A DNA stretch of 64,000 bases from Acinetobacter piscicola (GCF_015218165.1 NZ_CP048659.1:2604001-2668000), one strand, 5' to 3'; counted from the first letter of the stretch, positions 7,927 through 18,025 are shown. Numbers and translations are program-made. The notes: a model not told the origin generated them from the letters alone.

Positions 7927-8751
7927 ATGAGCCATCCTGTATTTTTAACCAGTTCAAGCTTTAGTCATATGCCTTTAGGCAGCCAAAATCAATGGCAAGA
8001 TTTTTTTCAGACTGCTTCTTTTGAACTTGAAGCAAATGCTTTTATTCCAATTTTATGGTTCATGCTGTTTAAACAGGACAATCTTCATTGGGCAAAATAT
8101 ATTGAAGATTTAGATTTTAACGATATTCATCACCAAAATGATTTCGAAGAATATCAACAGGAATATGCTGATGAACACTATGCCTATTTAGTCATTGATC
8201 AGCAGCAGGCTTTAGTTAATTTAGCACAGCAAAAATCGGTTTTTCTTGAAATTTTTGGTGCAGAGCATTTAGGCTATTTTGCAGATTTTCAAGCAATGAT
8301 CGAACAGCATTTTCCTCAGTATATTTTGCTTAGAACCAGTGGCTTGCCTTTAGATCCTGATGATGCTGAATTTTTACTGCATCCCTTACAACAACTTGAA
8401 AATTATCAATCAAATACAGCACAAAACTCAGATTTCGCAGAATTTCAGCGTGAAGATTTTGCCCGTTTTGAAGATCAGTCTTACTTTTTTTATGGTGAAA
8501 CTCCAACAATCGTATTAGAATCAGACCTTAAAAATCAGATCGATCCCTTTGAAAATTCAGAAAGTTTTACTTCCATGACAACACAAGATACGCGATCTTC
8601 AAGTTTAGCAATTTGGCTATGTACTGCCATTGTCGTTTTAGCAACTCTAGCCGTTTATTTTAGCAGTCACTCTCTACTGTATTCAGCGATTGTATTTTTT
8701 GTCAGTGCATTTGTTTTGGGATTTATTTCGTCCAAAATTCAAAAAAAATAA
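7927..8751 (+). CDS. Uncharacterised protein with two C-terminal membrane helices
   Basis: I do not recognise a family. The 274-residue product has a long soluble N-terminal part (about residues 1-220) rich in Gln, Phe and acidic residues. Two hydrophobic helices near the C-terminus (SLAIWLCTAIVVLATLAVYF and YSAIVFFVSAFVLGFI) form a hairpin, leaving a short basic tail, so the large domain is probably cytoplasmic. Only a weak ribosome site precedes the ATG. The IS1-family element ends 117 bp upstream and may have altered its promoter. It stands alone, followed by a lipoprotein gene on the same strand 91 bp further on. Confidence 0.75.
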   Translation: MSHPVFLTSSSFSHMPLGSQNQWQDFFQTASFELEANAFIPILWFMLFKQDNLHWAKYIEDLDFNDIHHQNDFEEYQQEYADEHYAYLVIDQQQALVNLAQQKSVFLEIFGAEHLGYFADFQAMIEQHFPQYILLRTSGLPLDPDDAEFLLHPLQQLENYQSNTAQNSDFAEFQREDFARFEDQSYFFYGETPTIVLESDLKNQIDPFENSESFTSMTTQDTRSSSLAIWLCTAIVVLATLAVYFSSHSLLYSAIVFFVSAFVLGFISSKIQKK

Positions 8752-8842
8752 TTTTAAGAGTAATTGTATTTTTTTACATTTTGAATAAGATAAACCTGAG
8801 TGATTTTTACTCACCAACTAAAATCAAAAAATTGAGAAATAT

Positions 8843-9844
8843 ATGAAAATAAAACTATTATCTTTTACAATCTTATCATCAATTATGTTAACTGCTTGTG
8901 GAGGAGGATCTAGCTCAAATAATTCATCACAACCATCATCTGGCAATGGCCAAACCTCTGGAAATACGAGTAATCAGCAATGGACTTCTTATGATTTTTA
9001 TACCGATCAGAAAGATGGCTATTTCATTGATAAAGAAGTTTTAACAGTTAAAGATGGTAAAGCTTATTCAAAAGAAACCAGTACAGATCCTTCTTATCAT
9101 TCGTATAAAGGTATAACTGTAACAAGTGATGGTCTCTATGATGAAGTTAATGCCCCTGTAGATGCTCAATTAGGACATTACTCAGGTACCATTCAAGCTT
9201 CAAATACACAATGGACTTTAAGCCCATACTCAAGTATTGGTTCTAAAGGACTACAATATACACAGAAATACACAACTTTAAATTTAAGTGGTAAAAATCT
9301 TTTAGAAGTGTTATCACCTGCGGATTACTATGCAATCACTCGGAATTTAACTGATAAATACCCAGTTAAACACTACTTATTGGATTTATATGCCAATATT
9401 TCTAAAGTAAAATTTCCTGAAGGTTCAAGTTGCCTACAGCTACAAGAATTTTCAAATACTCAAGAATATTTAGATTTAGATGCTGATTTAAAAAATAAAG
9501 AACAGCAAAATCAATTGGCTCAAGGTTGGCTTGAATTTAAAAATGATACGACAACAACCTTACGAAACTTCAAGGATACGACTGCTTACTTAAAAGAAAA
9601 TACAAACTCAGATTCCCCATATGGTTATGCTTTATATAAAAATAACTATTATTCTGCGTTCTTAACACCAAAAGGTCTTGAATTCAATATGAATGAGTGG
9701 TTAAAAAGCTATCAAGATGATTTGAAAACTGGAACTGCTGAAGAAAAAGCATATGCCAACTATGTTATAGCTGCAACACAAAACATGTGTCATTTGTATA
9801 ATGCTAAAGCAGCTCAAACTATTGCTTCTGCAGTTAAATTTTAA
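8843..9844 (+). CDS. Uncharacterised lipoprotein
   Basis: The N-terminus is a lipoprotein signal peptide: Lys residues, a hydrophobic core and the lipobox LTAC with Cys19. A Gly/Ser/Asn-rich linker of about 30 residues follows, as in many exported Acinetobacter lipoproteins. The residue after Cys is Gly, not Asp, so outer-membrane sorting is expected. The mature domain (residues 48-333) has no motif I know; two Cys (in SSCLQLQEF and NMCHLYN) could form a disulfide. A strong terminator follows directly. The function is unknown. Confidence 0.8.
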   Translation: MKIKLLSFTILSSIMLTACGGGSSSNNSSQPSSGNGQTSGNTSNQQWTSYDFYTDQKDGYFIDKEVLTVKDGKAYSKETSTDPSYHSYKGITVTSDGLYDEVNAPVDAQLGHYSGTIQASNTQWTLSPYSSIGSKGLQYTQKYTTLNLSGKNLLEVLSPADYYAITRNLTDKYPVKHYLLDLYANISKVKFPEGSSCLQLQEFSNTQEYLDLDADLKNKEQQNQLAQGWLEFKNDTTTTLRNFKDTTAYLKENTNSDSPYGYALYKNNYYSAFLTPKGLEFNMNEWLKSYQDDLKTGTAEEKAYANYVIAATQNMCHLYNAKAAQTIASAVKF

Positions 9845-9853
9845 TCTACCCTC

Positions 9854-9887
9854 AAGAATAAGGGATTTTAAAATCCCTTATTCTTTT
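9854..9887. terminator. Bidirectional terminator between the lipoprotein gene and dld
   Basis: Two 16-base arms, AAGAATAAGGGATTTT and its exact complement, directly abut at 9869/9870. U-rich tails on both strands serve the converging lipoprotein gene (+) and lactate operon (-). Confidence 0.85.
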
Positions 9888-9896
9888 CATTATCTT

Positions 9897-11594
9897 TTAC
9901 TTCCAATACTTTAACTTACTTGTCTGCCCAATCCCCACATTAAAACTGTTGGTTGGATCAAGTTTTTGATAGTGGTTTTTCAATGCAGGTTTTGCCACAT
10001 ATAAATGCCCGACATTATGTTCAGCAGGATATTCCGCACCACGATCATCAAGCAAATGCCACATTGCATGCTCCATTGCCAAAGGATCTACACCTTTTTT
10101 AACAATATAATCCTGATGAAACACATGACATAAAAAATGCCCATAATAGAGTTTATGAATGATTTGCTCATCCATCTCTTTTGGCAGCGTTTCCACCCAT
10201 TCACGGTCATTTCGACGTAGTGCAATATCCAATGCGACAATATCTTCAACCTCTGAACGATGGGTATCACGGTAGCGAATGGCTGCACCTGCCACCGCAA
10301 AACGATGCAAAAATGCCTTACGCCCTTCTTCATCGGTACAACGGAAATAATTGCCCGATGCTTTATTATTGAAATAATCTTTCAGGAAATTGTCGACCTG
10401 ATCTACATCTTGATTTTCAATACGAATCACCAAATGATGTTCATACAAATCACGAAATTCATTCATCCGTTTTGGTAAATGATTTGGCATAAATTTCGTG
10501 ACCAGTTGCAAAAATTTATCGGATAAACCACGTAAATGCAGCTTTTCCAGATAACCATCGACTTTGTCTTTCATGGCAAATGCAGCAGGCACTTTTGCTG
10601 TGCCGAATTTTTCAATGAACATGAACGTGTCTTTGCCATATTCTGCACCAATATCATAAGCGACACGGTGAATGTATTCGCCTGCAATCGGCAGACGTAA
10701 CAAATCTTTCAGCAAGAAACGGCGAATTTCAGTCAAATCATCATGTGAATTTGTCCCGACATAAAACACCTGGCTTGGAATTTTTTCAAAGGTATCCAAA
10801 CGTACTGCAAAAACACAAACTTTACCTGCTGAACCCGATGCTTCAAATAAACGTGTCGGATCTGCATTGAAACGTGCAGGGGTATTTTCATCGACCTGTT
10901 TCACATCATGTGAATAACGCTGATCCGATGCACAGCAATTTGAATTATTCACAATATCTTGAGTTTGATAGTTTTTATTTTCAAGATTCGACAGAATTTC
11001 TTCAGGTGTTTGCCCCAAATTCACCCCCAAATGATTCACTAACTCCAATTCGCCCGACTCATTCACTCGTGCATAAAGTGCAAGCTCAGTATAGGCAGGA
11101 CCACGGCGTACCAATGCACCACCTGAGTTATTACACACACCACCCAAAACCGATGCACCAATACACGATGAACCAATCACCGAGTGTGGTTCACGGTTGT
11201 ACTGCGCCAAATCTTTTTCAAGTTTATCCAGCGTTGCACCCGGTAAGCAAATCACTTGCTTACCTTCATTAATCACTTGGATACCTGCCAAACGACGAGT
11301 ACTCATTAAAATCACAGCACGATCATAGTCATCACCAAATGGCGTTGAACCGCCCGTCAAACCCGTATTTGCCGCCTGCATAATCACAATACAATCTGCA
11401 TTCACCGCAGCCTGCAACACTTGCCATTGTTCTAGCAAAGTCCCCGGCACCACCACAGCCAACACTTGACCCGAACCATAGCGACGACCTTGGCGGTATA
11501 GGCGTGTGTCGTGATCACTCGTCAGAACGTGTTGTTGACCCACGATGTTAATGAGGTTTTGGATGGTGTGTTGTGAATCAAAATTGGCTTGCAT
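9897..11594 (-). CDS. dld: D-lactate dehydrogenase (quinone)
   Basis: Dld is a peripheral membrane FAD enzyme that oxidises D-lactate to pyruvate and passes electrons to quinone. The 565-residue product shows the FAD_binding_4 domain (IVIMQAANTGLTGGSTP, then REPHSVIGSSCIGASVLGGVCNNSGG) and the Dld membrane-binding domain toward the C-terminus (RNDREWVETLP, KLYYGHFLCHVFHQDYIVKKG, AEHNVGHLY). Length matches E. coli Dld (571). The frame opens at 11612, but the ATG at 11594 is preceded by AGGG and is the more likely start. It lies downstream of lldP-lldR-lldD on the same strand, so the organism can use both lactate isomers. A 295-bp gap with inverted repeats separates it from lldD. Confidence 0.95.
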   Translation of the reverse strand: MQANFDSQHTIQNLINIVGQQHVLTSDHDTRLYRQGRRYGSGQVLAVVVPGTLLEQWQVLQAAVNADCIVIMQAANTGLTGGSTPFGDDYDRAVILMSTRRLAGIQVINEGKQVICLPGATLDKLEKDLAQYNREPHSVIGSSCIGASVLGGVCNNSGGALVRRGPAYTELALYARVNESGELELVNHLGVNLGQTPEEILSNLENKNYQTQDIVNNSNCCASDQRYSHDVKQVDENTPARFNADPTRLFEASGSAGKVCVFAVRLDTFEKIPSQVFYVGTNSHDDLTEIRRFLLKDLLRLPIAGEYIHRVAYDIGAEYGKDTFMFIEKFGTAKVPAAFAMKDKVDGYLEKLHLRGLSDKFLQLVTKFMPNHLPKRMNEFRDLYEHHLVIRIENQDVDQVDNFLKDYFNNKASGNYFRCTDEEGRKAFLHRFAVAGAAIRYRDTHRSEVEDIVALDIALRRNDREWVETLPKEMDEQIIHKLYYGHFLCHVFHQDYIVKKGVDPLAMEHAMWHLLDDRGAEYPAEHNVGHLYVAKPALKNHYQKLDPTNSFNVGIGQTSKLKYWK

Positions 11595-11701
11595 TTTCCC
11601 TATCCTATTCATAAATACTCATTCAATAAAATGAGGCGAATATTCATTACAGTGGAGTCTTTTCAATATTAATTATATGTAGGGATAAACCTTCGGTTCG
11701 A

Positions 11702-11834
11702 CCTACTTTTCTTTCGGGAAAAGTAGGCAAAACCATTGTCATCCGCAAAACTCGTTAAATACCACTTTTTCATCCAATAACTCGCAGAAACATTTTCTTT
11801 TAAAATAATCCTGCCTCGAACAGTTGCGGATGAC
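11702..11834. repeat. Hairpin block between lldD and dld (possible dispersed intergenic repeat)
   Basis: The gap holds a perfect 10-bp hairpin, CCTACTTTTC (11702-11711) and GAAAAGTAGG (11718-11727) around TTTCGG. It also holds a longer-range 11-bp inverted repeat, GTCATCCGCAA (11738-11748) and TTGCGGATGAC (11824-11834). No gene lies here. The layout resembles a dispersed intergenic repeat, and it might attenuate or stabilise the lldPRD-dld transcript. Confidence 0.5.
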
Positions 11835-11889
11835 CTTAACGCGTATCAAATACAAAGATGTAGTATATATTTGAAAAATCAAAAAAAAT

Positions 11890-13044
11890 TTATCCTACTA
11901 ACTCTTTCTCTAACTTGACCAAACAATCAGAGGTAATATCTGCAATGGTGTTGGCACCTGTTAAAGTCATTGCCACACGCATTTCTTTATCAATCAAATC
12001 AAGTAGATTAGAAACACCTTCACCGCCTGCTGCACCTAGCGCATAAACAAAGGCACGACCAAGCATACAGGTATCTGCACCTAAAGCCAGCATACGCACC
12101 ACATCCAAACCATTGCGAATACCCGAATCGGCAAGAATTTTAATATCACCTTTCACAGCATCGGCAATAGGCGGAAGCGCACGAGCAGAAGATAAAACAC
12201 CATCGAGCTGACGACCACCATGATTCGACACCACGATACCATCTGCACCAAAACGTACTGCATCTTTGGCATCTTCAGGGTCAAGAATCCCTTTGATCAC
12301 CATTGGACCATCCCAGAATTCACGAATCCACTCAAGATCTTTCCATGAAATGGATGGATCAAAGTTATTGCCCAACCAGCCAATATAATCTTCTAAACCT
12401 GTTGGTTTGCCCAAATATTTTGAAATATTACCCAAGTCATGCGGACGACCTAGTAATCCAACATTCCATGCCCAATGTGGATGGAAACAAGACTGCATAT
12501 AACGGCGCATTGCAGCGTTAGGACCACTCATACCTGAGTGTGCATCACGATATCGCGCGCCCGGTACAGGCATATCCACGGTAAAGACCAATGTGGAACA
12601 ACCTGCCGCTTTGGCACGTTCCAAGGCATTTTTCATAAAGCCACGATCACGTAACACGTACAATTGAAACCACATTGGACGATTAATGGCAGGCGTTACT
12701 TCTTCAATCGGACAAACTGACACTGTGGACAAGGTAAAAGGAATACCCTTTTTATCTGCAGCCACTGCAGCTTGGACTTCGCCACGACGTGCATACATTC
12801 CTGTTAAACCCACAGGTGAGAGTGCAACAGGCATCGACAAAGTTTCATCAAACAGCTTCGTTTCTAAACTGAGCTGTGACATGTCATTGAGTACACGCTG
12901 TCTAAGTGCAATCTTTGATAAATCTTCCACATTACGCTTTAAAGTATATTCAGCATAGGCACCACCATCGATGTAATGAAATAAGAATGGCGGTAAACGA
13001 CGTCGTGCGGCTTCACGATAGTCATTCGCAGAAGAAATAATCAT
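11890..13044 (-). CDS. lldD: L-lactate dehydrogenase (FMN, quinone-linked)
   Basis: LldD oxidises L-lactate to pyruvate at the inner membrane with FMN and feeds electrons to the respiratory chain. The 384-residue protein is full length for the family and has the alpha-hydroxyacid dehydrogenase pattern: [13 protein letters not shown] near the start, [13 protein letters not shown] for FMN binding, and the active-site [10 protein letters not shown] with His275 as catalytic base and Arg278 for the substrate carboxylate. It follows lldR after a 3-bp gap, so the two are co-translated or nearly so. Regulation by LldR through the operators upstream of lldP is expected. Confidence 0.96.
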   Translation of the reverse strand: MIISSANDYREAARRRLPPFLFHYIDGGAYAEYTLKRNVEDLSKIALRQRVLNDMSQLSLETKLFDETLSMPVALSPVGLTGMYARRGEVQAAVAADKKGIPFTLSTVSVCPIEEVTPAINRPMWFQLYVLRDRGFMKNALERAKAAGCSTLVFTVDMPVPGARYRDAHSGMSGPNAAMRRYMQSCFHPHWAWNVGLLGRPHDLGNISKYLGKPTGLEDYIGWLGNNFDPSISWKDLEWIREFWDGPMVIKGILDPEDAKDAVRFGADGIVVSNHGGRQLDGVLSSARALPPIADAVKGDIKILADSGIRNGLDVVRMLALGADTCMLGRAFVYALGAAGGEGVSNLLDLIDKEMRVAMTLTGANTIADITSDCLVKLEKELVG

Positions 13045-13047
13045 ATT

Positions 13048-13791
13048 TTATATCCTGTTCAATCGGCTAGCACGCTGACGACGAGCTTCTTCTTCATCAA
13101 TCATACGTACCTGCTGTACTACAAATTCTATATGTCCACAGACTGCAACTCGTGCAGCATCGGCATCCTGTCGTTCAATTGCATCCATCACTTGAAAGTG
13201 TTGATCACGCAACTGATCATAACGTTTGGCTTCGGTATAGACTTTACGTCTGCCTAAAACCACGTTGTATTGCAACAAATCAAAGAGACTGCGCATCATC
13301 TGAATCAGCACCAGATTATGCGAGGCTTCAGCAATGGCTAAATGAAATTTGGCATCGGCAATGGCTGCCTGATGGTCATCCCCCAATGCTTGAAAATAAG
13401 TAATTTGGTCATAGCACTGACGGATATTTTCCAAATCCTGTGGGGTGGCACGCTGTGCGGCATACCATGCTGTGCCACCTTCCAAAACCATTCGAGCTTC
13501 CTGTACATCAAAACGATAAGCTGGATCTTCATCAATCAAACCACTCAAAGGTTCAACAATTTGATGTTGTGACCAATGACTTGGGAGCTGTTGCAAAAAT
13601 GTTCCCGCTCCAACTTTGCTGACCAGCATGCCCGTACTGGTCAGTTGTTGAATGGCCTCACGCAAAGAGGAACGGGATACCTCGAGCTGTTCACATAGCT
13701 TACGTTCCGCAGGTAAACGGTCTCCGACTTGCATATTGTTGTCTTCAATCAACAACTTTAAATTTTGTACAATCTTGTCAGAGACTTTCAT
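13048..13791 (-). CDS. lldR: Lactate-responsive GntR/FadR-type regulator
   Basis: LldR controls the lactate operon. The 247-residue protein has a winged helix-turn-helix at residues 10-70 (GDRLPAERKLCEQLEVSRSSLREAIQ), followed by an all-helical FCD ligand domain with metal-ligand-type residues (FHLAIAEASHN, then a late HIEF). A good ribosome site (GAGGAAAGCAG) precedes the ATG. It sits between lldP and lldD as in E. coli lldPRD. Two ATTGGTCATACCAAT palindromes upstream of lldP fit the site of FadR-subfamily regulators, so this protein is the natural candidate to bind them. Confidence 0.92.
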   Translation of the reverse strand: MKVSDKIVQNLKLLIEDNNMQVGDRLPAERKLCEQLEVSRSSLREAIQQLTSTGMLVSKVGAGTFLQQLPSHWSQHQIVEPLSGLIDEDPAYRFDVQEARMVLEGGTAWYAAQRATPQDLENIRQCYDQITYFQALGDDHQAAIADAKFHLAIAEASHNLVLIQMMRSLFDLLQYNVVLGRRKVYTEAKRYDQLRDQHFQVMDAIERQDADAARVAVCGHIEFVVQQVRMIDEEEARRQRASRLNRI

Positions 13792-13822
13792 CTGCTTTCC
13801 TCAGCTCACATTCAATGTCGTG

Positions 13823-15487
13823 TTATGGAATCATCCATGGGAACACATAGGCTTGTAATGTGATAATAATACCAATCATCACCGTAAAGGTAATACTGTG
13901 CTTGACGGTAAAACGGAACAAATCAGATTCTTTACCCACCAAACCGACTGCCGCACAGGCAATTGCGATAGATTGTGGTGAAATCATTTTACCTGTCACA
14001 CCACCACTGGTATTGGCGGCAACAAGTAAAACCTCAGGTACACCAATTTGTTGAGCTGTCGTTGCTTGCAATGCAGAAAACAATGCATTTGCCGATGTAT
14101 CTGAACCTGTCAGGAACACGCCCAGCCATCCCAAAAATGGTGAGAAGAAGGTAAATGCCTGACCTGTATGTGCAAGTGCAAGTGCAAGCGTTGCAGACAT
14201 ACCTGAATAGTTGGCAATAAAGGCAAAAGCCAACACCATCCCAATCGAATAAATTGGAATTTTCAATTCATTCACTGTTTCTGCAAAAGTGACGACTGCA
14301 TCTTTCGGCTTCATTTTTAAATAAATGATAGTAATGATTGCAGCAATAAAAATCGCTGTGCCTGTTGCAGACAACCAGTCAAATTTATAAATGGCATCGT
14401 AGTCTTTAATTTCATTGACTACAGGCGGCATTTTTTGAATCATTTGATGCAAGAATGGCACTTTGATCGAAATCACCATGTCATGCAGTGCGCCATCTTT
14501 GGTGAATAAATCCTTAAATGGTTTTACGCTCCAGATTGTCACCATTGCAGTTAAAATTGCAAATGGTGACCATGCTTTGGCAATCTGAGCAATGCTGTAT
14601 TTTTGCTGTTTTTGTGCAGCAAGATTTTCATCAATCGAGCTGTCTTCATTGGCAAAACGGAAAATATGTTTTGGCTGCCAAAATTTCAATAAAATAGTCA
14701 GTGAAACCAATGCTGCAATCGCTGCGGTAATATCAGGCAGTTCAGGACCAACAAAGTTCGAAGTCAAGTATTGTGCTAAAGCAAAAGAACCACCACCGAC
14801 AATCACCGCAGGCCATGTTTCTCTCACACCACGCCAACCATCCATGATTGCCATGATCCAGAACAACACGATAATCACCATAAATGGCAACTGACGACCC
14901 ACCATCTGGCTAATTTCCATAGTTTCAACACCTGAAACTTGCCCTGCCACAATAATTGGAATCCCCATTGCACCAAATGCCACAGGTGCTGTATTGACAA
15001 TCAAGCACAAACCTGCGGCATACAATGGTTTAAAACCCAAGCCAACCAACAAAGCTGCAGTAATGGCTACTGGTGCACCAAAACCTGCCGCACCTTCAAG
15101 GAAAGTACCAAAGGCAAAACCCACAAACAGCATTTGTAAACGCTGATCTTCAGTAATAGACAGAATCGAAGAACGAATAATATCGAACTGCCCCGTTTTC
15201 ACCGAAATTTTATAAAGAAATACTGCCCCAATAATGATCCATGCAATCGGCCATAAACCGTATAAAAAGCCATAGACCATTGATGCAAATGCCATTGCAA
15301 CGGGCATTTGATAAGCAAATAACGACACTAAAAGTGCCAATACCACTGTAATTGTGCCCGCAACACTTCCTTTCATACGGAACACAGCGAGTGCGAGAAA
15401 GAAGAAAATAATCGGGATCAAAGCAATCAAACTGGAAATCCAGATGTTGCCCATAGGATCATAAATCTGTTGCCATTGTTGAAGCAT
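13823..15487 (-). CDS. lldP: L-lactate permease
   Basis: LldP is an inner-membrane lactate/proton symporter. The 554-residue protein has some 12-14 hydrophobic helices and the lactate permease motifs [20 protein letters not shown] and [16 protein letters not shown], with [20 protein letters not shown] near the end. The open frame starts at an ATG at 15493, but AAGGAG touches that codon directly. The ATG at 15487 stands six bases after it and gives the family's usual start ([11 protein letters not shown]), so I choose 15487. It is the first gene of lldP-lldR-lldD-dld. Confidence 0.95.
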   Translation of the reverse strand: MLQQWQQIYDPMGNIWISSLIALIPIIFFFLALAVFRMKGSVAGTITVVLALLVSLFAYQMPVAMAFASMVYGFLYGLWPIAWIIIGAVFLYKISVKTGQFDIIRSSILSITEDQRLQMLFVGFAFGTFLEGAAGFGAPVAITAALLVGLGFKPLYAAGLCLIVNTAPVAFGAMGIPIIVAGQVSGVETMEISQMVGRQLPFMVIIVLFWIMAIMDGWRGVRETWPAVIVGGGSFALAQYLTSNFVGPELPDITAAIAALVSLTILLKFWQPKHIFRFANEDSSIDENLAAQKQQKYSIAQIAKAWSPFAILTAMVTIWSVKPFKDLFTKDGALHDMVISIKVPFLHQMIQKMPPVVNEIKDYDAIYKFDWLSATGTAIFIAAIITIIYLKMKPKDAVVTFAETVNELKIPIYSIGMVLAFAFIANYSGMSATLALALAHTGQAFTFFSPFLGWLGVFLTGSDTSANALFSALQATTAQQIGVPEVLLVAANTSGGVTGKMISPQSIAIACAAVGLVGKESDLFRFTVKHSITFTVMIGIIITLQAYVFPWMIP

Positions 15488-15550
15488 TGTCATCTCCTTG
15501 AAATGCTTGCTAAAACATTAAAATTGATCTAAATGTATATACAAAATCTT

Positions 15551-15571
15551 AAAATTGGTCATACCAATTTT
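15551..15571. promoter_or_regulatory. LldR-type operator O1
   Basis: A palindrome with 9-bp perfect arms around CAT (core ATTGGTCATACCAAT), about 65 bp upstream of the lldP start. It matches the TNGTNNNACNA half-site pattern of FadR-subfamily GntR regulators. Confidence 0.75.
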
Positions 15572-15658
15572 TCAATAAACAATTAATATACAGCCATAGA
15601 ATCAACCAATATTAATTTATCGCAGAATAAAAGATCAATAATAAAATTAAATATAAAA

Positions 15659-15673
15659 ATTGGTCATACCAAT
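15659..15673. promoter_or_regulatory. LldR-type operator O2
   Basis: A second exact copy of ATTGGTCATACCAAT. Its centre is 105 bp from that of O1, close to ten helical turns, so the sites face the same side of DNA and could be bridged by a loop, as in the E. coli lldPRD promoter. Confidence 0.7.
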
Positions 15674-16064
15674 ATATGCTTACTTTTTAAATATCTTATC
15701 TTACAAATCATGTAATAAATTATTGATTTTTCTTACATTGAATATTAAAAACCGCAACACATTAGACTTTAGTCTAGTCTAATTTTTCTGTCTAAATTAG
15801 ATCCACCCAGCATTCTTAAAAATTGGTTAACCACTTTTTAACTTTTACAGGGTTTGGCTAAAATTTCTATTGATTTATCTGCTCTTAACCCAAAAGTTTC
15901 TTCACACTTTTCACTAGAAATACTTAGGCTATTTTGATTTATATTTCACTCGTATTTTGGGTATTATTTCACTCAATGATGCAAGCAAGCCGTAATAAAC
16001 TGTGCATAAAGAAAAACTGAATGTTAAAGTAAGCCAATTGACTTTTATAGATGTGGAATAGGTT
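15674..16064. other. Intergenic region between the lactate operon and the ExoX-like gene
   Basis: About 390 bp of AT-rich sequence beyond the LldR sites. Promoters for both directions probably lie here; I see no gene, RNA or strong repeat. Confidence 0.4.
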
Positions 16065-16766
16065 ATGCAAGCCATTATTCTTGATACAGAAACCCATACA
16101 TTAAATGGTTTACCCATTGAGATTGCTTATGCACCTATTCAAATAGAACAAGGTAAACTCAGTTTAGACCGTAAGCAAATTTTTGATCAGCTTTATAGTA
16201 TTGGCGATGAGAAAATTTCTTATGCTTCAATGGCTGTACATCATATTTTAGAGTCTGATTTACTGGGTCAACCTGATTTTTCAACATTTAGCCTGCCTGC
16301 CGAAACAACCTATATCATCGGTCATAATATTGATTACGATATTCACGCCATTGAAAAATGCGGTGTAGATACCTCAAAGATCAAAGCGATTTGCACGCTT
16401 GCCTTGGCACGTTTAGTTTGGCCAAATGCTGAAGCACATAATATTTCTGCATTAATTTATCAGATCAGCAAAGGCAGTGACAAAGCCCGTAGTATGCTCA
16501 AAGGTGCACATCGTGCAGATGCAGATATTATTTTGACTGCAAATATTTTGATGCATATTATCCATCAACTAAATATTCAAAATATTGAACAACTATTTGC
16601 AGCATCTGAAGATGCACGTATTCCACGTACCATTAATTTTGGTAAACATCGTGGTACAGCGATTGCTGAACTTCCTGCGGATTATACAAAATGGTTATTA
16701 AAACAAGATGACCTTGATCCATATCTGCGTAAAGCACTCGAAAATAGCGCAATTATTACGTTATAA
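16065..16766 (+). CDS. ExoX-like 3'-5' exonuclease (DnaQ fold)
   Basis: The 233-residue protein starts with the exonuclease I motif of the DnaQ/DEDD fold (ILDTETHTLNGLPIEIAY), has a second acidic motif in IIGHNIDYDIHAIEK, and a third in HRADADIILTANIL (HxxxxD type). The C-terminal 40 residues (TINFGKHRGTAIAELPADYTKWLLKQ) form the small ExoX-like C-terminal module also found in exodeoxyribonuclease X. It should degrade DNA 3' to 5', perhaps in repair. Similar proteins in this group are annotated only as 3'-5' exonucleases, so I give no symbol. Confidence 0.82.
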   Translation: MQAIILDTETHTLNGLPIEIAYAPIQIEQGKLSLDRKQIFDQLYSIGDEKISYASMAVHHILESDLLGQPDFSTFSLPAETTYIIGHNIDYDIHAIEKCGVDTSKIKAICTLALARLVWPNAEAHNISALIYQISKGSDKARSMLKGAHRADADIILTANILMHIIHQLNIQNIEQLFAASEDARIPRTINFGKHRGTAIAELPADYTKWLLKQDDLDPYLRKALENSAIITL

Positions 16767-16780
16767 ATTATAGTATTTGT

Positions 16781-16812
16781 CATCAAAATGACACCTGAAT
16801 GTCATTTTGATG
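16781..16812. terminator. 13-bp hairpin after the ExoX-like gene
   Basis: CATCAAAATGACA (16781-16793) pairs perfectly with 16800-16812 around a 6-base loop. No long U-run follows, so it may be a weak terminator or an mRNA-end stabiliser. Confidence 0.45.
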
Positions 16813-16850
16813 CTCTATCCTAACGTTTGCTTTTCGGGGGATAGAGCAAC

Positions 16851-17444
16851 ATGAAACATTATATAAAAACTGAACTTGGTATACAGGCTTTACAACAACG
16901 CTTATTCGGTTTAAGCCCAAAACTCAGACGACTCTTACTTTTAATTGGCACACCTGATTTCCAAAAATTAACAATACAATTACAACAAAATATTGCGACA
17001 CCAGAGATGCTGCAACACTTAGAGCAACTTGGCTTAATCCAAAATATTCAAACCCAAAACCAAACACATATACAAGAAAGTCGCAAAATAAAAGAAATCG
17101 TTCGTCCTCAAGAAAAACATGAAGATGCCGCAACAAAAGACATACCTGTACGCTCACAAGCCCCTCTTGCTTCAGCAGCCCAAGTCAACCTAGCCTTTGA
17201 AAATGAAATCATTTTGCCAAAATTAAATTTTTATGAAACCAAAAAGCTGATGATTCAACTCCTTCACCAAAATTGTGGTTTGATGGCAAAAATACTCATT
17301 CAAAAAATAGAAAATGCTGAACATTCTCAAGCCTTAAAACTTTGCCAAATGCAGTGGTTAACAGCTTTACAAGAAACGCGTATTTCCCCTCTAGAATTAA
17401 ATAAAAATTTGCAAACCATCAATTACTCAATGCGTCATTTTTAG
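16851..17444 (+). CDS. Uncharacterised Gln-rich protein
   Basis: A 197-residue protein without signal peptide or membrane segment; I recognise no family. It begins with a basic, leucine-rich helical part (residues 1-60: LGIQALQQRLFGLSPKLRRL, then ATPEMLQHLEQLGLI), which could be a small winged-helix-like unit. A charged linker (about 75-105) and a helical C-terminus (NFYETKKLMIQLLHQNCGLM) follow. A purine-rich GGGGGATAGAG precedes the ATG. It stands between an exonuclease gene and another unknown, with no evident operon. Confidence 0.65.
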   Translation: MKHYIKTELGIQALQQRLFGLSPKLRRLLLLIGTPDFQKLTIQLQQNIATPEMLQHLEQLGLIQNIQTQNQTHIQESRKIKEIVRPQEKHEDAATKDIPVRSQAPLASAAQVNLAFENEIILPKLNFYETKKLMIQLLHQNCGLMAKILIQKIENAEHSQALKLCQMQWLTALQETRISPLELNKNLQTINYSMRHF

Positions 17445-17648
17445 TTTGATGTGTACTAACAAATTATTGTTGATTTCGCTTAGCCTAGAGCTTTTACATC
17501 TCAATAAAATTTAAAATTTATTTTTAAAACATGTATTTAAAGAATTTATATGCATTTATATATACACATCATTCTATTTATACCACTTAAGCATGATCCA
17601 CAATCTAGTCAGAAACTTTTATAAGCTTGATAAAGAAGGATGATTGCT

Positions 17649-17996
17649 ATGAATTCGACACACTGCTTACACTTTTCAGCATTTGATAATCCAACACAGT
17701 TGAGTAAAGTTGGAAATTGGGTGATTACTTTTTTAGATACAGCAGAGAAAGCCCCAATTCAACTTGCCATTACCCATGTCATCCCGCGTCAAATATCTAA
17801 TGATTTACAACTACGTACATTACATATTCAACAAACACCACAAGAACTCAGCTGGCAATTACTCAAAATTGAATATTTTGATAGTACACATGATCAAATG
17901 AACGAAGCAGATCTAAATTCAACTTTAACCGAAAATTTTATTCAGCAACTCATTGATGATTTTGCCCGCTATGATGTTGAAGTGCATTATGCATAA
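17649..17996 (+). CDS. Small uncharacterised protein
   Basis: A soluble product of about 115 residues with no motif I know. An ATG at 17640 exists, but AAGGA overlaps it; the ATG at 17649 lies 8 bases after that ribosome site and is the better start. The chain alternates hydrophobic strands and acidic loops (NWVITFLDTAEKAPIQLAITHVIP) and ends with DFARYDVEVHYA. A strong terminator follows 29 bp downstream. It is a single-gene unit. Confidence 0.65.
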   Translation: MNSTHCLHFSAFDNPTQLSKVGNWVITFLDTAEKAPIQLAITHVIPRQISNDLQLRTLHIQQTPQELSWQLLKIEYFDSTHDQMNEADLNSTLTENFIQQLIDDFARYDVEVHYA

Positions 17997-18025
17997 AAGA
18001 CGTTGGTCATAAAAACTGAGCAATA

